From Prinsepia uniflora (taxonomy: Eukaryota > Streptophyta > Magnoliopsida > Rosales > Rosaceae): a stretch of 64,000 nucleotides of DNA. The DNA is taken from the NCBI GenBank assembly GCA_032719365.1, contig CM064874.1:40388271-40452270 (forward strand), given 5' to 3'. The notes beneath the pieces were generated by a model. It saw nothing but the letters and a program-made list of their open reading frames with translations, made no database searches and was not told the DNA's origin. How positions within the stretch are numbered: position 1 is the first letter of the stretch; each line of letters begins with the position of its first letter. Positions 47,567-58,416 of this stretch are shown piece after piece. Made by a program: the position numbers and the translations under genes.

Positions 47567-48724
47567 TTTGAAAGTCTCTTTTAAAGGCCAACCCCCACGA
47601 TTGAATATATCCATGGCGTATTCGGCAATTTAACCTTCCCCACCGCGAGAAGTACCATGCGCTTCGAAGCACCATGGGCTTCCAATACACTCAACTACTC
47701 CTCATCAAACAGTGCTTTTAGCTTTCTTTAGGATTTGAGCTTGAATTTTTCGACAGATTCTCACGTGTTACGTACCCATTTTTCACTTTGTTCTCAATGG
47801 TTCCCACCTCCTAGGCGACACAAGCTACCTTTAGCTAGGAGCCACTTTTCCTTCTACCCAACCCCCAAAAAACAACGTTCTACTTGCATGTGTTAAGCAT
47901 ATAGCTAGCGCTCCTTCTGAGCCAGGATCAAACTTTTCTTTTGAGCATGATTGGGCTCCATAGTGGTAGAACCTGGTGAACTGGTCATACTACCTCCCAA
48001 CCTTTTGTGGACCTTGCTTTTCTTATGACTTTAGTTACTCTACTTTTTTTTTTTTTAAGAGAAGTGATTGATATCAAAGAGAGTCTAAATCTAGTCACCC
48101 AACTAATCGAGATTGATAGCTTATAGTTATAGAGTGACTCTTTACACGCCTTCTTGGGCCAGTGTAGTGGCACCAGTGAACAAAAAAAAATGCTGATTAG
48201 AAAGGAAAGGTTGACACTTTACTAATAAGGGCTAGCCTTGCTTCTCCAACTCTATTAAAGCATTTAAAAAGGATGTTGAGGAACTAAACCTAATCAAAGT
48301 GGGCAAACAGAAAGATTGTGTAACTTGGCAGGTGCCATTGTTTCTCAATTGAAATAAATAGCTCTTGTTCTTCTTCCTTCTCAGACGCCAATGGTTAGTC
48401 TTTGTATTGCAGGTTCTAATCCTAAAATAAATTCTTATGGGCGGAGGGATAGCTTCGCTCCTGGGTTCCAAGGATGGCTCCATCTTGGTTGTGGATGTAA
48501 TCAGCTCCATCAAACTGCTTGCCTTTACAGTGAATCTGCTAGTCGCGGCTTCTACAATAGGACATGAGTAAAAGTGAGTGCTTCACAAGGCTTTGACACT
48601 TTCAACTTGGTTTGGTTGACTATGGCTTCATGTTCTTCACAATCATAAACTCGATCACGAGGGTACAAATCTGGGCATCCACCTCGCCTTATCAAAACGG
48701 GCAAACTCTAGTCATAGGCTTACT
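47567..48724. other. Nuclear mitochondrial DNA segment (NUMT), part 1
   Basis: Contains the decayed 5' end of mitochondrial rrn18 (47701-47950). The surrounding GC-balanced, non-repetitive sequence has the feel of plant mitochondrial intergenic DNA. The left limit is uncertain. It continues beyond the LTR element at 58417. Confidence 0.6.
47701..47950 (-). pseudogene. rrn18: Mitochondrial 18S rRNA (rrn18) 5' fragment
   Basis: On the minus strand AGTTTGATCCTGGCTCAGAA is the universal start of bacterial-type small-subunit rRNA. It is followed by GGAGCGCTAGCTATATGCTT and ACACATGCAAGTAGAACGTTG, the plant mitochondrial form, then a region ending in AAAGCACTGTTTGATGAG. About 250 bp, roughly the first sixth of the gene. 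Several positions look changed C to T or G to A relative to the gene as I remember it, as expected for decay in the nucleus. It then breaks off into unrelated sequence. Confidence 0.85.
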
Positions 48725-48729
48725 GGAAG

Positions 48730-51700
48730 TGACAGGACCCATCCCAATCCCCCCGGGATTAGTGCGGGATGACCCTGCTCCCGTCTGACACGAAGTGTCA
48801 GACAAGGGATATTTCCAACCTTTGCCCTCCCAGGCTATCAGAGTACGCCAGGATCTGGAGGAGGTATGTGATATCTCGGTCTCTGCTACAGTCCACATCC
48901 GATGTCAACCTGAAGGGCAGTCAAAACATTAAAAGCTGTGAGTGGACAAAACAAGAGTTTATAAAAACATATGTCATAAAAGACCTTTGTACCCTTCACT
49001 AAAAAGCATGCATGCACTCGAAAACCATTTATCCGAAATAAACCATATGTGGGAACTAAGCCCAAAACCAAGGTTGAAAGAACCATCATGAAAACGACCA
49101 TACGGGCCACTGCCCAAATCCACAAGGGACTCGGTCCAAACCATAAGAAACCAACCATACGGGCCACTGCCCAAAACCTGTGTAAACACATATCATATAT
49201 CATATAGCATACATCATATATACATATAATTCAAATAACAAATCCTGTCACGGTTTCCAAAGCTAAGCGCATGCTACCCATGTCTCAATCCGAGTCTTCT
49301 CAAGTTCAAGATCAATGTCCGCAGAACACTGACCCTACCCGAGGTAATAGTAACCATTGCCTTCCTGAGAGTAAGGAACCCAACTGGGGGGTGACTCCAC
49401 TCAGTCGGTGCTCCGTGACTACTCCGGGGTCCACCCAGGCCAACGACCCTCCCCGGAGGAGATAATAGAACAAGTAAAGGAAGGTAGATGAACATATATA
49501 TACATAACATAAACATTCATGCCCGGTTCCCCTAAACCGTCATGATCCATAACATCCATAACAAGGGTTCATGTCGGTTCCCATAAACTGTCATGAACCA
49601 CAATGAACTTTCCAGAATTCATGCCGGTTCCCATAAACCGTCATGAACTTGGAAATCCATCTAGGGTCCCTGACCCGAAATCATCAGTGTAAAACAACTG
49701 GGTCTCGTGCCCGAACATATGACATCAGTTGGGCACCGGGCCCGATATCTAAGGTCATATGCCCGAGACAAAAGCAAATGGGTCTCATACCCGAGTTTAT
49801 CCTTTTGAAATCCAAAACCATTTCATTTAGACCGATAAAGAAATACCGACCCGTATAGGTACCGTATAGAGCCGAAACCTCGAAATACGTGCCTATACGT
49901 AACCACATACAAATGCACCCATGGCATCATCAAACATGTAATAAAACATGTAATAAACATTTATGCATGCACCAATTCAGAAAACAAGGTCCATTCACAG
50001 ACCGTCCGAGCTGCCGCCTCGATTTGCGTGCCATAGGTTCTCCCGAGCCAATCCAACCTCTCCGGGTCATCCTGACCTGTCCAAATCATATCTAAAGGTT
50101 ACTACTAACCTATACAAGTTCATATTAAGAACCCTAAACTTTCCCGGAAAAGTCAACGTGTCCCATACACATTTCTCGAGATGAAAAACCTCAATTTGAC
50201 CGACCTAACGATCTCCGATCGACCCGAAACCACCGCCATTGGATCCGGATCGTCGAAAACTTTAAAATGACCCTGGGCCCACTCAAAATACTGTTCACAC
50301 GCGCCCCCACGCGCCTGGTCAACGCGTGGGTCAACGCTGCTACAGTACTTGCTGACGTCAGTAGTGACGTCATGCTGACGTCATCACTGACAGTCCTGAC
50401 AGTGACACGTGTCACACATCTATTGGCCCATTTTCTGACATGTCATCAGACATTGTCAGACCGAACAATGCTGACGTCATCCCTAACATCATGACGTCAG
50501 CAAGATGACGTCACCTGTCATCCCTGTCCTCCCGCTGGGTCGACCCGAATACCTGCAACCGGGTCGCCGTGACCCGCGGCTTGACTTGGCCGGTTCTCCG
50601 CCGTCCGGCCACCAAAACTCTCCCCGTTTGTCCCATTTTCTTCGTCTCATCCTCCCCCATAGATCCCTTAACCCAGAAATTGAAAACAGGGGTTAGAAAT
50701 TACCTGTTGGATGACGAACCGTAAGCCCGATCTTCCCTCGTCGATATTCCTCTTTCCCGGCCACCATTCTTTTCGAATCCAAGCTCTAAGGACTTGTCTC
50801 ACTCCCTAGAAGGTAATGGGATCGACCAACCCGTTCAACACACGTCAAAACCCCAACCACCATTTTTGACCCGAAACCGTGGCTCTCGGGTTACTCCCGC
50901 TGTGTCCCCCGTCGTCATCCCCAGTCCCTGAGTCATCCCTCACTTCCTCACACTCACTCACGGCTCACAAAAGGAAGGTTGGTGGGGTGTGGGTTGTGTG
51001 TTTGAAGAAAAATGAAGAAATGGTGATAATGGGTGGTATTCGGGTTTGGGAGGGAATGAAGAAGAAGAAATATGAAGATGATGATCAGATAGGAAAATGA
51101 GAGATGGAGGGTGAGGATTAAAAGGATAATTGGTAATGGATGGTTAGGATTTAAAGATAGATGGATTAATTATATTATAATACATATAATATTATTTAAT
51201 TGAGTAGATCCACCTTTTTAGGGATGTAGCCAATGGGATGAGTGACACTTGTCAGTCATCCATAGTTCCACCTAAAATATCTACCCAATCAGATATTACC
51301 AAATCAGCCCCGCCTCGAAGTACGTGCATAGTGAAATCGAACTCCCGTGACCTATAACTCTCCCGTTCGAAGTCCAATTCAGTGTGCCGCCTGTCTATGG
51401 ATTCGTATCGTCCTTATCTACGTAATGGTCCTCGGCCCTTGGCCATTGGACCCCTCGGTCAAAAAGTCAACATTTGCCCCTTTTTAACCATAATTACCAA
51501 AATGCCCCTAAACTTCCGAACGCCATAACTTCTTCCTCGAACGTCGGAATTGAACGTGCCACTTGTCTATGAACTCGTGACGTCACGAACTACGTCACAA
51601 ACTACGTCACGGTCATCGGTCAAAGTCCATTTGAACGCCCGAATGAAAGTCAACGTTTTACCCACGCTAGGGGAAAAACGGTCATTTCGCATCGTTCGTC

Positions 51701-51786
51701 TGATTTTACCTAACTAATCACCGATTAGCCTCACCAATCGTGATTAGTCACTAATCTAATCCTGGAATTCGTGACGGGTCATTACA
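48730..51786 (-). repeat. 3' LTR of element F
   Basis: Contains the terminal hairpin (48783-48803), paired inverted motif (48936-48947 with 49989-50000), three hairpins (49516-49648), six TGACGTCA boxes (50353-50513) and two front modules (about 51330-51710). Confidence 0.93.
50353..50513. promoter_or_regulatory. Cluster of six TGACGTCA palindromes in the LTR
   Basis: Perfect TGACGTCA at 50353, 50365, 50376, 50472, 50492 and 50506. This is the core recognised by plant TGA-type bZIP factors (as-1/CRE-like). The other LTR of the element keeps four (57001, 57012, 57108, 57142) and LTR C keeps three. A promoter or enhancer role is inferred. Confidence 0.6.
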
Positions 51787-51799
51787 ACCTTCCCTCCTT
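51787..51799 (-). other. Polypurine tract of element F
   Basis: AAGGAGGGAAGGT on the minus strand directly before the LTR start TGTAATGACC. A second copy of the same context (TTAAGGAGGGAAGAACGG) lies at about 51839-51857. Confidence 0.85.
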
Positions 51800-54700
51800 A
51801 ATCAATTTCTTCCTCGAAATTCCAACCGACTTAATTCTAACCGTTCTTCCCTCCTTAATTTAGTTTCATTCTCGAAACTCCAACTATCCTGATTCCACAT
51901 CCACCTCGTGGAAATAATTCGATCTCACACCTCATGTACACTAGTATACCCACTAGTCAACATAAAACTCGTCTGCAACCAGACGTACCACTAACACTCA
52001 CGTCACATTGACTACATTCGACCACGTCCAATGACAGTAGTCATACGTTACGAATTGACACCACTTGTCAAATCTACCATTTCGTTGACACAACAACTCG
52101 ATGGTTTCCTTTCTCAATCTCAATCTATCCTGCTATCGGCTCCTACAGGGAGTCACCAAATCTCACTAACCGATTCACGCTGACACCTTCGACAATCTGT
52201 CACCACTTGACAGTCGCCAGTCGAAAACTGACACTATACTTACCTGTGGTTACACCGAGCACCAACTCACTCAACCTGAGTATACGTATACTAACAAACA
52301 CTCGATATGTGTGTAACTGGACCCATCAGAAACACTATGACCCAATGCATAGTATCCAATGTCCAGTCCACGTCCCCAACTAATCCGATGGTGTCAGAAC
52401 CAATCCAACTACCAACACGCTCACCAATGTACCATCGGTATAACCTATATACCGTCATCAGGCACCACAAGTCTGCCCAGTATCGTACCTCGAACAACGC
52501 ACAAGGTACGTGCATCCTTTACCAACCAGACTACAGCAACAACGACGACCTAGGTTGTAGGCAATCACGTTTCAATAATGGAGTCCATATGTCCAATCTA
52601 GTACTAGACAATTCAAACTCCGACTCAAACATATATTTCCAATTCTGAATCCGAATCCGCAATTTCGTAAGAAATCCCAAATCCAAACCCAGAAATCATA
52701 TCCATAATCATATCCAAATTCGAATTCGAAATCATTATTCCGTAAGCTAGCATTTGGAATAACCATTCCGAACCCAAATCCATAAAAGAAAATCCATTGT
52801 CAAGCTCCAGAATCAAATCCTGAATCGTCACCCAGAATCCGATTCCAAAACCCAAATACAAAAATCCTCTTTCAAGTTCCAAAATCAAATCCTGAATCGT
52901 CATCCAGAAATCTGATTCCAAAACTCGAATTCTCGTTCTCGTTTGCCGAGACGCACCATATCCGAACCTATCGGATACCTGCTCAACCGATTACCACAAC
53001 ACAATCGATTGACTTCATAGGGAATCCAATCCCAACATCCACACACCTAGGCTGTCGAAATCCGACCTCGTCGGACACTTACTCGCTCGAGTAATATACC
53101 ATACGCTATTCACTTCGAAAAGAAGTTCAGTCCCAACATGCTCCACTCAAACATCCAAGTATGAGCGATAAACTCTCCACCAATCTGGATCATCAAGATC
53201 ACGATCCAGATCCATCACTACGTCAACCGACCATAAATGTCACAATCGAGGATCGTCACGCCAACCAAAGTCCTAGACCATTTCCCACATCTTAAATAGA
53301 TCAGTCAACGACGAGACTCGCCGAGACTGTGGGTTCTCACTGATTACCTCGTATCGATCCTTGTCATTCCACCGAGGAAAAACCAAGGATGATCCAACAC
53401 GATGACACCAACATCCATCCTACGTGAATGCAACCAAAACACATTGCATTCACCACGTCACGTAATCCAACATCGTCTGCCACCAAGTAGAAATGAGGAA
53501 TCTCAATCACCTAACTTCGGTATACTCATTATCAATGCGGAAAACCTACATTCCTCTTGTCACCACAATCGAAAACTCCCGCGATTTCGAAGTTCCAACA
53601 AGATTGGAAACAACATACCCGGACATCAACCACGTGTCCATAATCAGTCTAACTCACTACCAAGTTCGACTATCGATTTACACCGTTTATGAACATCTAA
53701 AAGGATGTCAATTCATCCTAATCTGACGTACCGCTCGACTGAAGAGTCACAACAGACACCTGCTGTGTTCTGCAGTCAAATCTCTGCAAACCACCATATC
53801 TAACCAATTCTGACCAACTCTGGCCAACACTAACCAACTGGTCGCTAAACCCGTGACAGATCGAGTCTGACCAACCGATCACTAATCCCCCATGATAATA
53901 CTCGATCCTCACTCCTCAACTACCGCTGGATCCTATCCAGTCCTTCACTATCCGTGAGCCACTCCCGAACCGCAGATACCGAACATAGGCTCATCTTGAC
54001 GGATGTGACTCAACATCATCACAATCACTGGCACCAGCACCAGCACTAGTACCAGTACACCACCTGTCAGCATCAACACAAAGTGTGCCAATCAGACAAC
54101 TCTAGATCTCCGCTCATACCGAGCGATGATCCCGTACCTCTACTCGAATTGGAGAAACTCTGCCTCCATCGTACCCAACAACTCTTGGTACAATCACCCT
54201 GACAACTCATACGAGAAAAGGAAACGTCCCCTGAACGTCCCCGTCTCATTCTGCGATTGCACTCAGCCGTAACCGAGTCGAATCCAGAATCACTGCTCAT
54301 ACATATGCGTTACTCACACACCTCGTATTATCGTCACGACTGACAATCCCATCGTCACAATCGTCACGGTAACCTGAGTCTACTCGACCTGATAAGACTT
54401 GACTACATCCATCGATAGTAGCGTCTGCCACAACCTCGTGCAGACCTAACTACCAGACATCTCGATATCCAGACTCCGCATCCAACGGAATCAACCGCCT
54501 GTACCAACTACTCGGTATCCCCGCTCTGGAATTCCATCGACAAGTACCAACCCTGGTAACTTGTCCAACCAAACAAGAACCAGTCGCAACTCGACTCGAC
54601 CAACATCGTCTACCAGGTCCCCCATGACCTTAGCTGCACCAACAGTCCATCAAAACTGTGGTAGCACGACAACCAACTAGGTCTAACCAATAAATATAAG

Positions 54701-55384
54701 CTCGACTGCGAATTGCAGTTCCATCAAAAGCTGACATGACTAGACCGACTAACGAACCCAAATTCGAATAGTCGTCCAAGTCAAACCACTCGTCAACTTA
54801 CATTTCCGAACCATACGCATCCTACCTTAGGATTCCACGATCACACCTAGAGTCACTCTGAACCCAACCGCAAGCTACCAACTGCAGTACAATCCACAAT
54901 CTAACCGACCCCGCAGTCTTGACATCGTAAAGACGTCAATCCAATCCTACCGTAAGATCAACTAGGATTCCACGAATCCGACTGCTAACTGCCAACTGCA
55001 GTAAATCCATCTAACTCAACCAAATCCGATCATCGGATAGTCACCATTTCGAAACACGTCAAATCGATCCTACGACATCGTGAAGACGATCCCAACTAAC
55101 CGTCTCACGATCACAATCTAACGTACGAATACGTTCATCCTTACCGTAGGGTCCCATATTGCCATCCACGACAGAACTATGGAAACCACGGCATCCAATG
55201 CCGAACCAAGACATTTCTCGATACAATCCTACTAACTACCGTACCGATACCCTAACTATCAAGTTGATAACGAACTGTAGCCCCTTGAGATATCACATCC
55301 TCGACCTGCGTAAGGAGTAGTAGGCAAAACACGCTCTGGAATTCAGAGTAACACGAGCAACCATGCTCTGATAAGCAATCCTAT

Positions 55385-55396
55385 GCTCTGATACCA
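55385..55396 (-). other. Primer binding site (tRNA-iMet type)
   Basis: TGGTATCAGAGC on the minus strand, three bases inside the 5' LTR end. This is the usual iMet-complementary site of many plant Ty3/gypsy and Ty1/copia elements. A partial second copy (TTATCAGAGCATGG) lies about 20 bp further in, at 55361-55374. Confidence 0.9.
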
Positions 55397-55399
55397 CGC

Positions 55400-58300
55400 T
55401 GACAGGACCTATCCCAATCCCCCCGGGATTAGTGCGGGATGACCCTGCTCCCGTCTGGCACGAAGTGTCAGACAAGGGATATTTCCAACCTTTGCCCTCC
55501 CAGGCTATCAGAGTACGCCAGGATCCAGAGGAGGTATGTGATATCTCGGTCTCTGCTACAGTCCACATCCGATGTCAACCTGAAGGGCAGTCAAAACATT
55601 AAAAGCTGTGAGTGGACAAAACAAGAGTTTATAAAAACATATTTCATAAAAGACCTTTGTACCCTTCACTAAAAAACATGCATGCACTCGAAAACCATTT
55701 ATCCGAAATAAACCATATGTGGGAACTAAGCCCAAAACCAAGGTTGAAAGAACCATCATGAAAACGACCATACGGGCCATTGCCCAAATCCACAAGGGAC
55801 TCGGCCCAAACCATAAGAAACCAACCATACGGGCCACTGCCCAAAACCTGTGTAAACACACATCATATATCATATAGCATACATCATATATACATATAAT
55901 TCAAACAACTAATCCTGTCACGGTTTCCAAAGCTACGCGCGTGCTACCCAGGTCTCAATCCAAGTCTTCTCAAGGTCAAGATCAATGTCCGCAGACCACT
56001 GACCCTACCCGAGGTAATAGTAACCATTGCCTTCCTGAGAGTAAGGAACCCAACTGGGGGGTGACTCCACTCAGTCGGTGCTCCGTGACTACTCCGGGGT
56101 CCACCCAGGCCAACGACCCTCCCCGGAGGAGATAATAGAACAAGTAAAGGAAGGTAGATGAACATATATATACATAACATAAACATTCATGCCCGGTTCC
56201 CCTAAACCGTCATGATCCATAACATCCATAACAAGGGTTCATGCCGGTTCCCATAAACTGTCATGAACCACAATGAACTTTCCAAAGTTCATGCCGGTTC
56301 CCATAAACCGTCATGAACTTGGAAATCCATCTAGGGTCCCTGACCCGAAATCATCAGTGTAAAACAACTGGGTCTCGTGCCCGAACATATGACATCAGTT
56401 GGGCACCGAGCCCGATATCTAAGGTCATATGCCCGAGACAAAAGCAAATGGGTCTCATACCCGAGTTTATCCTTTTGAAATCCAAAACCATTTCATTTAG
56501 ACCGATAAAGAAATACTGACCCGTATAGGTACCATATAGAGCCGAAACCTCGAAATACGTGCCTATACGTAACCACATACAAATGCACCCATGGCATCAT
56601 CAAACATGTAATAAAACATGTAATAAACATTTATGCATGCACCAATTTAGAAAACAAGGTCCATTCACAGACCGTCCGAGCTGCCGCCTCGATTTGCGTG
56701 CCATAGGTTCTCCCGAGCCAATCCAACCTCTTCGGGTCATCCTGACCTGTCCAAATCATATCTAAAGGTTACTACTAACCTATACAAGTCCATATTAAGA
56801 ACCCTAAACTTTCCCGGAAAAGTCAACGTGTCCCGTACATGTTTCTCGAGGGGAAAAACCTCAATTTGACCAACCTAACGATCTCCGATCGACTCGAAAC
56901 CACCGCCATTTGATCCAGATCGTTGAAACCTTTAAAATGACCCTGGGCCCACTCAAAATACTGTTCACACGCGCCTGGTCAACGCTACTACAGTACCTGC
57001 TGACGTCAACATGACGTCATCACTGACAATCCTGACAGTGACATGTGTCAGACACCTATTGGCCCATTTTATGACATGTCAGCTGACATTGTCAGACTTG
57101 ACAATGCTGACGTCATCCCTGACCTAATGACATCAGGAGGATGACGTCACCTGTCATCCCTGTCCTCCCGCCGGGTCGACCCGAATACTTGCAGCCGGCT
57201 CACCGTGACCCGTGGCTTGACCCGGCCAATTCTCCGCCGTCCGGCCACCAAAACTCTCCCCGTTTGTCCCATTTTCTTCGTCTCATCCTCCCCCATAGAT
57301 CCCTTAACCTAGAAATTGAAAACAGGGGTTAGAAATTACCTGTTGGACGATGAACCGTAAGCCCGATCTTCCCCCGTCGATATTCCTCGTTACCGGCCAC
57401 CATTCTTCTCGAATCCATGCTTTAAGGACTCGTCTCACTCCCTAGAAGGTAATGGGATCGACCAACCCGTTGAACACACGTCAAAACCCCAACTACCATT
57501 TTGACCCGAAACCGTGGCTCTCGGGTTACTCCCGTCGTGTCCCCCGCCGTCGTCCCCAGTCCCTCAGTCATCCCTGACTTCCTCACACTCACTCACGGCT
57601 CACAAGAGGAAGGTTGGTGGGGTGTGGGTTGTGTGTTTGAAGAAAAATGAAGAAATGGTGATAATGGGTGGTATTCGGGTTTTGGAGGGAATGAAGAAGA
57701 AGAAATATGAAGATGATGATCAGATGGGAAAATGAGAGATGGAGGGTGAGGATTAAAAGGTTAATTGGTAATGGATGGTTAGGATTTAAAGATAGATGGA
57801 TTAATTATATTATAATACATATAATATTATTTAATTGAGTAGATCCACATTTTTAGGGATGTAGCCAATGGGATGAGTGACACTTGTCAGTCATCCATAG
57901 GTCCACCTAAAATATCTGCCCAATCAGATATTGCCAAATCAGCCCCGCCTCGAAGTACGTGCATAGTGAAATCGAACTCCCGTGACCTATAATTCTCCCC
58001 GTTCGAAGTCTGATTTCAGCGTACCGCCTGTCTATGGATTTGTATCGTCCTTTTCTACGTAATGGTCCTCGGCCCTTGGCCATTGGACCCCTCGGTCAAA
58101 AAGTCAACATTTGCCCCATTTTAACCATAATTACCAAAATGCCCCTAAACTTCCGAACTCCATAACTTCCTCCTCGAACGTCGGAATTGAACTTGCCACC
58201 TGTCTATGAACTCTTGACGTCACAAACTATGTCACGGTCATCGGTCAAAGTCCATTTGACCGCCCGAATGAAAGTCAACGTTTTACCCACGCTAGGGGCA

Positions 58301-58411
58301 AAACAGTCATTTTGCATCGTTCGTCCGATTTTGCCTAACTAATCACCGATTAGCCTCACTAATCGTGATTAGTCACTAATCTAATCCTGGAATTCGGGAC
58401 GGGTCGTTACA
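55400..58411 (-). repeat. 5' LTR of element F
   Basis: 3,012 bp. Same layout as the 3' LTR. The terminal hairpin has one stem mismatch (55453-55473), and three hairpins lie at 56186-56318. Confidence 0.93.
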
Positions 58412-58416
58412 GGAAG

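Larger units (their letters stand above)
51787..55399 (-). other. Internal domain of element F, without ORFs
   Basis: 3.6 kb with only short, unrelated open frames on either strand. Segments align with the internal domain of D/E (e.g. plus-strand 54400-54460 with 39855-39915). A stretch at about 52600-52935 is rich in AAATCC/GAATCC phrases, includes two tandem copies of a ~70-bp unit (52800-52869, 52871-52934) and resembles part of the LTR at 61430-61640. I see no gag, protease, RT or integrase signature. Confidence 0.8.
48730..58411 (-). mobile_element. Complete ORF-less LTR retrotransposon F (LARD-like)
   Basis: A 9,682-bp element with exact target duplication GGAAG (48725-48729 and 58412-58416). 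3' LTR 48730-51786 (3,057 bp), internal domain 51787-55399 (3,613 bp), 5' LTR 55400-58411 (3,012 bp). The primer site is TGGTATCAGAGC on the minus strand (55396-55385), complementary to initiator methionine tRNA. The polypurine tract AAGGAGGGAAGGT adjoins the 3' LTR. No gag or pol frame is present, so it must rely on enzymes of a related autonomous element. The LTRs are very similar but differ by small indels, chiefly in the TGACGTCA region. Confidence 0.95.

Noticed and set aside
48691..50100. Many 60-105-codon frames repeated at 48.7-51.1 kb and 55.3-57.7 kb
   Set aside because: They are the same LTR sequence in two copies of one element; the frames show no domain and differ by indels.
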